A DNA stretch of 32,307 nucleotides from a bacterium. Its GTDB lineage: Bacteria; Chloroflexota; Dormibacteria; Aeolococcales; Bog-877. The position numbers and the translations under genes are program-made. Where the stretch lies: the NCBI GenBank assembly GCA_021791415.1, contig JAJYWQ010000027.1, positions 1 through 32,307 of the forward strand, written 5' to 3'. The number at the start of each line of letters is the position of its first letter. Position 1 is the stretch's first letter. This document shows positions 1 through 7,706 of this stretch, in pieces. The notes under the pieces were generated by a model. It searched no databases. It had not been told where the DNA came from and saw only the letters and a program-made list of their open reading frames with translations.

Positions 1-110
1 TGGCCGGCGCCGCGGCGGTGCTGCGGCGGGTGCGGGTGGCGGGCGTCGTCGCGGTGCTGCGACGGGTGCGGGTGGCCGGCGTCGTCGCGGTGCTGCGGCG
101 GGCGCGGGCC
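1..110. repeat. 36-bp tandem repeat encoding a 12-residue Arg/Thr unit
   Basis: Two full 36-bp units lie at 21-56 and 57-92, differing at two positions. A diverged partial unit starts at 93, and positions 1-20 match the end of a unit, so the array probably continues past the left edge. On the minus strand each unit encodes RRSTATTPATRT. The period is a multiple of three, so copy-number change keeps the frame. Confidence 0.75.
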
Positions 111-646
111 GTGGTGGTCCTGCTGGTGGTACGCGCGGGGGCGGCGCCGACGGTGCGCCGCCCGCGGACCGCCGTCCCGGTGCGACTGCGTCCGTTGCTG
201 GTACCGGCCCCAGCGGGGCGGCGCCCCCGGGTGGCGGCGGCCCGGGGCGTGGTGGTCCTGGTGCTGGCGGGCCGAGCGGTCGCGGCTCGCCTGGGCGTCC
301 TGGAAGCGGTCCTCGGGGCGCTGGCGCGCGGCGTCCGAGGACGCCCGGATGCGGCCCTGGTCCTGACCGTGCCGCGAGCTGTGGGGGCACCGGCACGGCG
401 ATCGCTGATCGCGGCGTCCAGCTTGCGCTCGATGTCCGCCAGGCGCCGCTCCAGCAGCTTGAGCTGCGCGGTCAGCGCGCGGTTGATGGCTGCGGGACTC
501 ATCGCCGCCACCGCACTGCGCGCGGTGCGGCGCGGCGTTGTGCTGCGCTTGGTGGCAGCGGACCTGGTGGTGGTCCGCCGCGCGGTGCGGGTTCCGGAGC
601 GCGCGGCCGGGCGCCGCGTCGCGGGTTTCCTAGGGGTGCGGGGCAT
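1..646 (-). CDS. Arg/Thr/Ala/Pro-rich basic repeat protein, partial at left edge
   Basis: I do not recognise the family. Reading the minus strand from ATG at 646, preceded by a strong AAGGAGG six bases upstream, gives an uninterrupted frame of 215 codons that runs off the window with no stop. Residues 1-50 are Arg/Thr/Ala-rich. Residues about 54-82 form a charged heptad-like helix (AINRALTAQLKLLERRLADI and following), a likely short coiled coil. The rest is low complexity, almost only R, T, A, P, G and S, ending in 12-residue repeats of the RRSTATTPATRT type. Acidic residues are nearly absent outside the helix, so the tails are strongly positive and probably disordered. By analogy with histone-H1-like or Lsr2/HupB-tail proteins it may bind DNA or RNA; that is inference from composition only. 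An antisense open frame covers the same DNA but has no matching ribosome-binding site. Confidence 0.6.
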   Translation of the reverse strand, partial: MPRTPRKPATRRPAARSGTRTARRTTTRSAATKRSTTPRRTARSAVAAMSPAAINRALTAQLKLLERRLADIERKLDAAISDRRAGAPTARGTVRTRAASGRPRTPRASAPRTASRTPRRAATARPASTRTTTPRAAATRGRRPAGAGTSNGRSRTGTAVRGRRTVGAAPARTTSRTTTARARRSTATTPATRTRRSTATTPATRTRRSTAAAPA

Positions 647-953
647 TGTTCGCCTCCTTACTGAAAGCTCGCGACGGTATTGCTCGCCGCGCTGCAGTCA
701 TCTGCAGTGTTGACGTGGTCGATGAGCGCCTCAAGGGCGGCCGGTGAGGGTGGGACGTAAACCGGGTTGTGCAACTGGCTCGACAATTGTGGCACATCCA
801 CGTGCACGCGCGCGCTTTACGAGGTGCGCGGCGGTGGAGGCGGGCCAAGGACACGGCCACCCGGTGGTGGCCGCTCCGTCTTTGCCGACCATCCACAATT
901 CGCGGATGACGGCTCGTTTGGGAGCACTGGAAAATGATGAACGGGTCAACCGC
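647..953. other. Intergenic region without a supported gene
   Basis: This stretch lies between the start of the basic protein and the end of the methyltransferase, both on the minus strand. Open frames here have atypical composition and no family resemblance. The only structure I see is two CTGCAG hexamers at 692-697 and 702-707, separated by TCAT. They form a small inverted repeat about 46 bases upstream of the basic protein start and could be a regulator site; nothing more can be supported. Confidence 0.5.
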
Positions 954-1715
954 TCAGGGCGCGCCGCGCACTCCGTCGGTGTGGGGGACTGGCGTCGGCG
1001 TGGCGATGAACACCAGCTCCCGACCGGGACGATCCGGCGCGTCCCGCACCTGGGTAGAGGCGAAGCCGGCCGCGTGTAGAGACGCTCTGATTTCCGCCTG
1101 GCTGCGAAAGCGCAGAGTTGAATTGGAGGTGAGCGTGATGCCCTCATCGACGAAGGCGAAGGTCCAGCGGAATGAGACGTAGGGAAGGCTGACGTCGGTC
1201 AGCTCAACCCACGTCTCCACCGCGCCGCCTCCCGGATGCGGGAGGAGCCGGTAGGACTGCTCACGGTTCCATTCCCTCCAGGCTTGCCTGTCGGGGTTGC
1301 GCACCTCGAACACCAAATGCCCGTCCGGTTTGAGGGCGGCATGAGCCGCGCCGAGGGTGCCGGCCCAGTCGTCTTCGTCCAGGAACACCTGGGCCACATT
1401 GCCGGTCATCACCACGAGGTCCACCTGCAGGGGAGGGAGCGTTGCCGTATCCCCCTGGATCCAGCGCACGCGATCCGCGTACGGCTTGCGGCGGGCGACC
1501 TCCAGGGATGCTCGCGCAGGGTCGAGAGCTGTCACCTGCACTCCCCGCTGCGCCAGAAGACAGGCGAGTGTGCCCGTGCCACAGCCGATGTCCAGGACTG
1601 AACGAGCACCAAATTCGGCGGCCAGATGGAGAAAGGCGCCGAGGTCGCCACGGTCACCCTCCAGCACGTCATAGAGGTGGGCAAGACGGGGATCCTCGAA
1701 GGCGGCATCCGACAC
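954..1715 (-). CDS. Class I SAM-dependent methyltransferase
   Basis: A predicted 253-residue soluble methyltransferase with a Rossmann-like fold. The SAM-binding motif I, VLDIGCGTG, is at about residues 40-48. It is followed by the acidic end of strand 2 (TALDPA), a motif around VRWIQGDTATLPP, and a motif IV-like DLVVMTGNVAQVF. The C-terminal half (about residues 130-250) is beta-rich, as in small-molecule methyltransferases of the Methyltransf_11/25 type. The GTG at 1715 is chosen because TAGGAG precedes it at suitable spacing and because motif I then falls at the usual distance from the N-terminus; the open frame continues upstream, but that part has no recognisable homology. The substrate cannot be told. 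It is divergent from the GDH-like gene. Confidence 0.85.
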   Translation of the reverse strand: MSDAAFEDPRLAHLYDVLEGDRGDLGAFLHLAAEFGARSVLDIGCGTGTLACLLAQRGVQVTALDPARASLEVARRKPYADRVRWIQGDTATLPPLQVDLVVMTGNVAQVFLDEDDWAGTLGAAHAALKPDGHLVFEVRNPDRQAWREWNREQSYRLLPHPGGGAVETWVELTDVSLPYVSFRWTFAFVDEGITLTSNSTLRFRSQAEIRASLHAAGFASTQVRDAPDRPGRELVFIATPTPVPHTDGVRGAP

Positions 1716-1889
1716 CTGGTGGCTCCTATCGGAGAATCGATGAAGTGTCCAGCCCCGCGCTCCGGCGCACAGAGACGCCGGTGCGCACTGACAACTGAGT
1801 ATGGTGATCGCTGGGCGGGTCTCGGGCCGCTGGCGGGGGACGGCCGCGCGGCTCCTCGCCGGCGCGCCTTTGCACCGTCGACCGCCGCC

Positions 1890-1895
1890 TATACT
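1890..1895 (+). promoter_or_regulatory. -10 element TATACT of the GDH-like gene
   Basis: TATACT is followed six bases later by the GTG at 1902, placing the expected transcription start on or next to the start codon, so the mRNA may be leaderless. No good -35 hexamer is visible; TTTGCA at 1869-1874 is a weak candidate with a 15-bp spacer. Confidence 0.5.
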
Positions 1896-1901
1896 GAGGT
1901 C

Positions 1902-3167
1902 GTGGCAGTGGGGGTGAGCGCCGGCGAGGACCTGTACGCGACCGGGCAGCACCGGGTTGACGAAGCCGCCCGGCTGCTGCACCTGGACGATGACCTGCAT
2001 GCGGTCCTGCGTGAGGTCAAGCGGGTCTTCCAAGTCCACTTCCCAGTAGTGCGTGACGACCAGACGGTGGAGCTGTACACGGGCTTCCGCGTGCACCACA
2101 ACCTGGCTCGGGGCCCCGCCAAGGGCGGTGTGCGCTACGAGCCCCACGCCAACCTCGAGGCCACCAAGGCCCAGGCGATGCTCATGAGCTGGAAGACGGC
2201 GGTGATGTCACTGCCGTTCGGAGGCGCGGCAGGCGCGGTCCGGGTGGCGCCGGAGCAGCTCAGCTCCCGGGAGCTGGAGAGGCTCACCAGGCGCTTCACC
2301 ACCGAGATCGCGCTGCTCTTGGGGCCGGAGCGTGACATCCCCGCGCCCGACATCGGCACCAACCCCCAGGTCATGGCCTGGATGATGGACACACTGTCGA
2401 TGCACGCCGGTTACTCGGTCACCGCCGCGGTCACCGGCAAACCGGTGGAGGCCGGCGGGTCGATCGGCCGCATCGAGGCTCCCGGTAGGGGACTGGCCAC
2501 CGTCTTGATGCACACGGTGCGCAACACCGGTCTCACCCTGGAGGGTGCCAGCGTGGCCGTGGAGGGATTCGGAGCGGTGGGCGCCACCTGCGCACGGCTG
2601 CTCACCGCCGCGGGGTGCCGCGTGGTCGCCGTCTGCGACCACGCCGGCGGTTGGCACAACGACAACGGGCTGGACATAGCCACCCTGGAGAAGCTCAAGG
2701 CGGAGGGTGCCCGGGCGCACGAGGGCGGAGTGCCGGGCGAGCCGATCTCCCGAGAGGAGCTGCTGGCGCTGCCGGTCACGGTGCTGGTGCCGGCCTCCGT
2801 GGAGAGCGTCATCAATTCGGAGAACGCCGCGCGGGTGCGGGCGCGGATCGTGGCCGAGGGGTCCAACGGGCCGGTCACTCCCGCGGCCGAGGCGGTCCTC
2901 GCCGAGGATGGCACGGTGGTGATCCCGGACATCCTCGCCAACGCCGGCGGGGTGACCGTTTCCTACTTCGAGTGGGTCCAGGACCTGCAGGCATTCTTCT
3001 GGGACGAGGCGGAGATCTCCACCCAGCTGGAGCGGGCGATGGTGCGCGCCACTGAGCAGGTCTTCGCCTACTCTGCCCGGCACCACATCTCCCTGCGCCA
3101 GGCGGCCTACGCCATCGCCATCGGCAGGGTGGCGCGGGCCTCGTCGGCCCGCGGAATCTACCCCTGA
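1902..3167 (+). CDS. Glu/Leu/Phe/Val dehydrogenase family protein lacking the catalytic lysine
   Basis: A 421-residue protein of normal length for hexameric glutamate dehydrogenases. The N-terminal substrate domain keeps the two substrate lysines in AKGGVRY (K74) and SWKTAVM (K98), and the aspartate in PAPDIGTN (D150). The C-terminal domain has the dinucleotide motif GFGAVG (about 222-227). The family motif PxGGxKGG, whose lysine is the catalytic base, reads PFGGAAGAV here, so the lysine is Ala (A110; codon GCA) and the next glycine pattern is also changed. Either the protein is inactive as a dehydrogenase, for example a regulatory partner like Thermus thermophilus GdhA, or its chemistry has changed. 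Start choice: GTG 1902 follows a -10 box directly; GTGs at 1908 and 1914 are also possible. A canonical active copy, if there is one, is outside this window. Confidence 0.88.
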   Translation: MAVGVSAGEDLYATGQHRVDEAARLLHLDDDLHAVLREVKRVFQVHFPVVRDDQTVELYTGFRVHHNLARGPAKGGVRYEPHANLEATKAQAMLMSWKTAVMSLPFGGAAGAVRVAPEQLSSRELERLTRRFTTEIALLLGPERDIPAPDIGTNPQVMAWMMDTLSMHAGYSVTAAVTGKPVEAGGSIGRIEAPGRGLATVLMHTVRNTGLTLEGASVAVEGFGAVGATCARLLTAAGCRVVAVCDHAGGWHNDNGLDIATLEKLKAEGARAHEGGVPGEPISREELLALPVTVLVPASVESVINSENAARVRARIVAEGSNGPVTPAAEAVLAEDGTVVIPDILANAGGVTVSYFEWVQDLQAFFWDEAEISTQLERAMVRATEQVFAYSARHHISLRQAAYAIAIGRVARASSARGIYP

Positions 3168-3180
3168 GCGGCCGGGAGGA

Positions 3181-3990
3181 TCAGCCCGCCAGCTGACGGG
3201 ACCGCGAGGGTGGCAGCACCCGCTCCGGCTGGTACTCGAAGCGGTAGCCCGCGCCAATCACCACGTGGATGTAGCGCGGGCCGTCCTCACGGGGCTGGAT
3301 CTTGCGCCTGAGCCGGTAGAGGTGGGCGTCCAGCGAACGCACCTGGTAGGGGTCGCGCCGGCGCCAGACCTCGGAGATGAGCTGGGGACGGGAGACCACC
3401 CGGCCGGCTTGGCGCGCCAGGGTTGTCAGGATTCCGAACTCCGTGGGGGTGAGGGACACCTGGCGCTCGTCCCGGCGCACCTCGTGGCGACCGAGGTCTA
3501 TGGATAGGCCGGGGAACTGCAGCCGCTCGGGGGCCGCGGCGGACCTGAGGAGCTTGGCCCGGCGCAGGCGAGCGTTGATCCGCGCCACCAGCTCACGCAC
3601 CTCGAAGGGCTTGCGCAGGTAGTCGTCGGCGCCCACCTCCAGCCCCACCACCACGTCCTCAGCCTCATGCAGGCAGGAGACCATCATCACAGTGGAGCGG
3701 ACGCCGGCGGCACGCAGCCGCCGGCAGACCTCCACTCCATTGAGGTCGGGAAGGACCAGGTCCAGGATGATCAGGTCCGGGTCGGCCTCACCGGCCAGCC
3801 TGAGGCCGGCTGTGCCGGTGCCGGCGGTGGCCACCTCGTAGCCGTTCTCGGCGGCGATGACCTGCACCAGCTGCAGCATCGCCGGGTCGTCGTCGATAAC
3901 CAGCAGCCGGGCGGTGTGCGCTCCCAGGCCCGGGGCCGGAGAGGGTGCGCCCCAGTCGCCGGTGGGGGCGGGCGCGGGTGCCTCGATCAC
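3181..3990 (-). CDS. OmpR/PhoB-type response regulator (orphan)
   Basis: A 269-residue two-component transcription regulator. A Pro/Ala-rich N-terminal extension of about 27 residues precedes a receiver domain (about 28-145) with the acidic pocket LLVIDDDP, phospho-acceptor D77 in IILDLVLPD, a serine at the switch position (S105) and conserved K127 in RKPF. A winged-helix DNA-binding domain occupies about 155-255 (LTPTEFGILTTLA, then the recognition-helix region SLDAHLYRLRRKI and the wing GAGYRF). The start is GTG at 3990, the only candidate before the receiver domain; no strong ribosome-binding site precedes it. No histidine kinase gene is adjacent, so its sensor is unknown. It is convergent with the GDH-like gene (13-base gap) and divergent from the sortase gene, either of which could be a target. 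Confidence 0.93.
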   Translation of the reverse strand: MIEAPAPAPTGDWGAPSPAPGLGAHTARLLVIDDDPAMLQLVQVIAAENGYEVATAGTGTAGLRLAGEADPDLIILDLVLPDLNGVEVCRRLRAAGVRSTVMMVSCLHEAEDVVVGLEVGADDYLRKPFEVRELVARINARLRRAKLLRSAAAPERLQFPGLSIDLGRHEVRRDERQVSLTPTEFGILTTLARQAGRVVSRPQLISEVWRRRDPYQVRSLDAHLYRLRRKIQPREDGPRYIHVVIGAGYRFEYQPERVLPPSRSRQLAG

Positions 3991-4132
3991 GGGCCGATTG
4001 TGTTGCGAGACCCCCTGAACTACCCGTCCTGGAACGACAACGGGTGGGTAACAAGGTGCGCCACGGCTGTGACGGACGGCGAGCTCCGCGGTCCGGGACT
4101 ACCATGAGGGTGAGACCGGATCAGGAGTGGAG

Positions 4133-4804
4133 ATGAGGATTCGACGCCCGTTGGGGGGGCGGAGGAGCCGGCTGGCCACCGCGATGACTGCCGCCGGCGT
4201 GGTGCTGGTCCTGGCCGGGATCGGGGTGCTGGTGCCGCCGCTGCTGGGGGTGTGGCAGCGGGGTGGCCACGACCACCAGCTGCTGCAGAAATGGCTGGGA
4301 AGCCAGGGCGCCATCACCAAGGTGCTCCCCTCCCAGGTGGTGGCTCCGGCGGGCTCCAGCACCCCGGGGGCGGTGGCCGCCTGTGGCACCGGCTCGCCCT
4401 CCAGCGAGTACCTCCTGGTGTCCTTCCCCACCCTGCCCGGGATCGAGGGGGTGGCGGGCAACGGCACCTGGGCCCTCCTGACCGAGCGCTCCGTGGTCCA
4501 CTACTCCGCCTCCCCCGGCCCCGGACAGGAGGGCAACATGCTGATAGCCCTGCACCGCGAGCCCAACTTCGAGCCGCTGGGCAGCCTCCGGGTCGGCGAC
4601 CCCATCGTCATCACCAACCGCGCCTGCACCAAGTTCACCTACACCGTGACTCAGGTCTGGGTCGAGAGCCCCAACAAGGTGACCCAGCTGGGGCAGCTCA
4701 GCGGCGGCAAGTACCTGACCCTCGTCACCTGCACGCCCCTCTGGGTCGACACCCAGCGGATCGTCATCCGGGCCGAGCTGACCTCCACCACACCCACCAC
4801 ATAG
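4133..4804 (+). CDS. Class E-like sortase, membrane-anchored
   Basis: A 223-residue predicted transpeptidase that cleaves LPXTG-like signals and joins surface proteins to the cell wall. An Arg-rich N-terminus is followed by one transmembrane helix (about residues 14-40) and an outer sortase barrel. The family motifs appear in order: SASPGPGQEGNMLIALHR with catalytic H141, LGSLRVGDPIVI, TLVTC with catalytic C200, and TQRIVIRA with catalytic R209. The usual AGHR context is ALHR here. ATG at 4133 is preferred over GTG at 4127 because AGGAG lies five bases upstream. No substrate gene adjoins it; the VPGTG protein at 27211-29151 is the only candidate in the window. The class assignment is less certain than the sortase identity. 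Confidence 0.88.
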   Translation: MRIRRPLGGRRSRLATAMTAAGVVLVLAGIGVLVPPLLGVWQRGGHDHQLLQKWLGSQGAITKVLPSQVVAPAGSSTPGAVAACGTGSPSSEYLLVSFPTLPGIEGVAGNGTWALLTERSVVHYSASPGPGQEGNMLIALHREPNFEPLGSLRVGDPIVITNRACTKFTYTVTQVWVESPNKVTQLGQLSGGKYLTLVTCTPLWVDTQRIVIRAELTSTTPTT

Positions 4805-4872
4805 AGGGGGGATGGCCCCCCCACACCACTAGATACAGTCCCTGGGGCCGGGGTCCCTCGGGCGTGGTCTGG

Positions 4873-4878
4873 TATGCT
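4873..4878 (+). promoter_or_regulatory. Extended -10 (TGGTATGCT) upstream of guaB3
   Basis: TATGCT preceded by TGG, about 60 bases before the guaB3 start. No clear -35 hexamer is visible. The same GGTATGCTG string recurs at 21043-21051 near the purF start. The expected leader would contain the GGAGGAGG ribosome-binding site at 4923-4930. Confidence 0.4.
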
Positions 4879-4939
4879 GGAGCCCGGGTCGGCGAGCTTT
4901 TGGGTGGTGGCTCCGCACCCCCGGAGGAGGTGGTCGGGC

Positions 4940-6100
4940 TTGGACATCGAACTGGGAAGGGGCAAGCGGGCCCGCCGCGCCTACGGCTTCGACGAGGTGG
5001 CACTGGTCCCCGGGAAGGTGACCATCAACCCCGACGAGATCGACATCTCCCTGCGCATCGGCGCGGTCGAGGTGCCGATCCCCATCCTGGCGGCGGCCAT
5101 GGACGGCGTTGTGGACCCCAAGTTCGCCATCGCCATGGGTCGGCTGGGGGGGCTGGCGGTCCTCAACCTGGACGGCATCAACTGCCGCTACGATGACCCC
5201 TCGGCTGTCTACCAGGAGATCGCCGAGGCGCCCCGGGAGCGGGTCAACACGCTGCTCCAGGAGCGCTACCGGCAGCCGGTCCGGGACGACCTGATCCAGG
5301 CCCGGATCGCCGAGGTCAAGGCGGCGGGGGTGCTGTGCGCCGTCTCCACCACCCCGGCCGCCGCCGAGCACCGGCTGCCGCTGGTAACGGAGGCGGGGGC
5401 GGATGTCTACGTTGTCCAGGGAACCGTCCTCACCGCCCGGCACATCTCCAGCTCTTACCGGCAGCTGGACTTCTCCCAGTTGACCAGGGCCGCCAAGATG
5501 CCGGTGGTGGTGGGCAACTGCGTCGAGTACTACACCGCCCTGGAGCTGATGGCCACCGGGGTCGACGGGATCCTGGTGGGGGTGGGGCCGGGGGCGGCCT
5601 GCACCACCCGGGGGGTCCTGGGAATCGGGGTTCCCCAGGTCACCGCCACCGCCGATGTGGCACAGGCCCGCAACGACCACCGCCGCACCGGCGGCAAGCC
5701 GGTCACGGTGATCACCGACGGCGGGATGCGGGTCGGGGGCGACGTCACCAAGGCGCTGGCCTCTGGAGCCGACGCCGTCATGATCGGCTCGGTCTTCGCC
5801 TCCGCCGAGGAGGCCCCGGGTCGCGGGCACCACTGGGGGATGGCCACCCCGGACCCCAACCTCCCGCGGGGCACCCGGATCAGGGTGGGCACCAAGGCCA
5901 CCCTCCAGGAGCTGCTTCTCGGGCCCGCCCGCGTGGACGACGGCAGCCAGAACCTGGTGGGGGCGATCAAGGCGGCGATGGGTGTCTGCGGCGCCCGCAC
6001 CATCGAGGAGTTCCAGCAGACCGAGCTGGTCATCGCCCCGGCCATCCTCACCGAGGGCAAGCTCTTCCAGCAGGCCCAGCAGGTCGGGATGGCGCGGTGA
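4940..6100 (+). CDS. guaB3: GuaB3 family IMP dehydrogenase-related protein
   Basis: A 386-residue TIM-barrel protein of the IMPDH/GMPR superfamily. IMPDH oxidises IMP to XMP, the first step to GMP. There is no CBS pair, and the N-terminus ([13 protein letters not shown]) and the active-site loop [20 protein letters not shown] (catalytic C221) match the GuaB3 subfamily known from actinobacteria and cyanobacteria. The phosphate-binding [10 protein letters not shown] is at about 259-268. The start is TTG at 4940: GGAGGAGG lies nine bases upstream and no in-frame ATG or GTG fits. It is followed 19 bases later by guaA, which supports a role in GMP synthesis. Dehydrogenase activity has been reported for some cyanobacterial members; here it is inferred. 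No classical CBS-containing GuaB is in the window. Confidence 0.92.
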   Translation: MDIELGRGKRARRAYGFDEVALVPGKVTINPDEIDISLRIGAVEVPIPILAAAMDGVVDPKFAIAMGRLGGLAVLNLDGINCRYDDPSAVYQEIAEAPRERVNTLLQERYRQPVRDDLIQARIAEVKAAGVLCAVSTTPAAAEHRLPLVTEAGADVYVVQGTVLTARHISSSYRQLDFSQLTRAAKMPVVVGNCVEYYTALELMATGVDGILVGVGPGAACTTRGVLGIGVPQVTATADVAQARNDHRRTGGKPVTVITDGGMRVGGDVTKALASGADAVMIGSVFASAEEAPGRGHHWGMATPDPNLPRGTRIRVGTKATLQELLLGPARVDDGSQNLVGAIKAAMGVCGARTIEEFQQTELVIAPAILTEGKLFQQAQQVGMAR

Positions 6101-6119
6101 GCGGCGGGGGGAGCGGCGG

Positions 6120-7706
6120 GTGAGCCTGGCAGCGGTCCGCGCCGGGAGCGCCGCCGCCCCCCCCACCGCCACGCCGGAGACCGTCCTGGTGCTGGACTTC
6201 GGCTCCCAGTACAGCCAGCTGATCGCTCGCCGCATCCGGGAGCTGCGGGTGTACTGCGAGCTGGTCCCGGGCAACCTGCCGGCCGCCGAGGTGGCCGCCC
6301 GGGCTCCCCGCGGGCTGGTCCTGAGTGGGGGTCCGGCGAGCGTCTACGACCCGGGGGCGATCCACCCCGACCCCGGCATCTACGAGCTGGGTCTGCCCAT
6401 CCTGGGCATCTGCTACGGGATGCAGCTTCTGGCCCACGACCTGGGGGGCAGGGTCAGCCCCGCCGGGCGCCGGGAGTACGGGCCGGCGGCGATGGTGGTC
6501 GACCGGGGCGACGGCCTATTCTCCGGCCTGCCCTCCGAGCTGCCGGTGTGGATGAGCCATGGAGACGTCATCGACGAGCTGCCGCCGGGGTACGAGGCGG
6601 TGGCCCACACCGCCAACAGCCCGGTGGCGGCCATGGCCGGGCCGATGGGGCGGTTCGGGATCCAGTTCCACCCCGAGGTGGCGCACACCCCCCAGGGGTC
6701 CGAGATGTTGCGCAACTTCCTCTACGGGAGCTGCGGCTGCCGCGGGGACTGGGCCCCCGAGGGCTTCGTCCAGCGCGCGGTGGCCGAGATCCGTCGCCAG
6801 GTGGGGGAGGAGCGGGTGATCTGCGCCCTCTCCGGGGGGGTGGACTCGGCGGTGGCCGCCACCCTGGTGCACCGCGCGGTAGGCGACCAGCTCACCTGTG
6901 TCTTCGTCGACAACGGCCTCTTGCGCCGGGGGGAGGCGGACCGGGTGATCGACGTTCTGACGCGCAACATGCGGATGCGGATCGAGCGCGTTGAGGCCCA
7001 GGAACGCTTCCTGGCCGCCCTCGCCGGGGTGGTGGACCCCGAGGAGAAGCGGCGGGTGGTGGGGCGGGAGTTCATCTCCGCCTTCGACGAGGAGACCGGG
7101 AGGCTGGGCGGGGCGACCTTCCTCGCCCAGGGCACCCTCTACCCGGACGTGATCGAGAGCACGGCGCCGGACACCTTCGCCGCTCACAAGATCAAGACCC
7201 ATCACAACGTGGGCGGCCTTCCCGCAGGGATGCGGCTGCGGCTGGTGGAGCCGCTCCGCTACCTCTTCAAGGACGAGGTCCGCCAGGTGGGCCAGAGCCT
7301 GGGGCTGCCCGACGACCTCATTCATCGCCAGCCCTTCCCCGGGCCGGGGCTGGCCATCCGGGTCATCGGGGAGGTGACCCGGGAACGGCTGGAGACGGTG
7401 CGCAACGCCGACTGGGTGGTCATCGACGAGATGAAAAGGTCGGGGTTGTATGGCAAGGTCTGGCAGAGCTTCGCCATCCTCACCCCGGTGAGCAGCGTCG
7501 GGGTGATGGGGGACTTCCGCACCTACGCCAACGTGGTGGCGGTGCGGATCGTGACCTCCGAGGACGGGATGACCGCTGACTGGGCCCGAGTCCCCTACGA
7601 CGTCCTGGCGGACATCAGCCGGCGGATCGTCAACGAGGTCCCCAGCGTGAACCGGGTGGTCTACGACATCAGCAGCAAGCCGCCCTCCACCATCGAGTGG
7701 GAGTGA
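6120..7706 (+). CDS. guaA: GMP synthase (glutamine-hydrolysing)
   Basis: A 528-residue enzyme that converts XMP to GMP using glutamine and ATP. The N-terminal class I glutamine amidotransferase domain (about 21-205) has the catalytic C98 in GICYGMQ, and H184 and E186 in FHPEV. The ATP pyrophosphatase domain starts at about 215 with the P-loop SGGVDS (238-243). The C-terminal dimerisation domain ends in the characteristic [11 protein letters not shown]. All key residues are present and the length is typical. GTG at 6120 is chosen because GGGGGGAG lies just upstream and the domain then begins about 20 residues in. Its stop overlaps the purD start, so translational coupling is likely. Confidence 0.97.
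   Translation: MSLAAVRAGSAAAPPTATPETVLVLDFGSQYSQLIARRIRELRVYCELVPGNLPAAEVAARAPRGLVLSGGPASVYDPGAIHPDPGIYELGLPILGICYGMQLLAHDLGGRVSPAGRREYGPAAMVVDRGDGLFSGLPSELPVWMSHGDVIDELPPGYEAVAHTANSPVAAMAGPMGRFGIQFHPEVAHTPQGSEMLRNFLYGSCGCRGDWAPEGFVQRAVAEIRRQVGEERVICALSGGVDSAVAATLVHRAVGDQLTCVFVDNGLLRRGEADRVIDVLTRNMRMRIERVEAQERFLAALAGVVDPEEKRRVVGREFISAFDEETGRLGGATFLAQGTLYPDVIESTAPDTFAAHKIKTHHNVGGLPAGMRLRLVEPLRYLFKDEVRQVGQSLGLPDDLIHRQPFPGPGLAIRVIGEVTRERLETVRNADWVVIDEMKRSGLYGKVWQSFAILTPVSSVGVMGDFRTYANVVAVRIVTSEDGMTADWARVPYDVLADISRRIVNEVPSVNRVVYDISSKPPSTIEWE

Noticed and set aside
18-713. 231-codon open frame on the plus strand
   Set aside because: Val/Arg/Ala low complexity, the antisense shadow of the basic repeat protein, which has a strong ribosome-binding site on the other strand.
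1716-2147. Extended N-terminus of the methyltransferase frame up to 2147
   Set aside because: The extra 144 residues overlap the divergent GDH-like gene, lack homology, and a good ribosome-binding site precedes GTG 1715.
4806-4822. GGGGGG/CCCCCC inverted repeat after the sortase gene as a terminator
   Set aside because: The loop is very short, there is no T-run, and such runs are expected by chance at this GC content.
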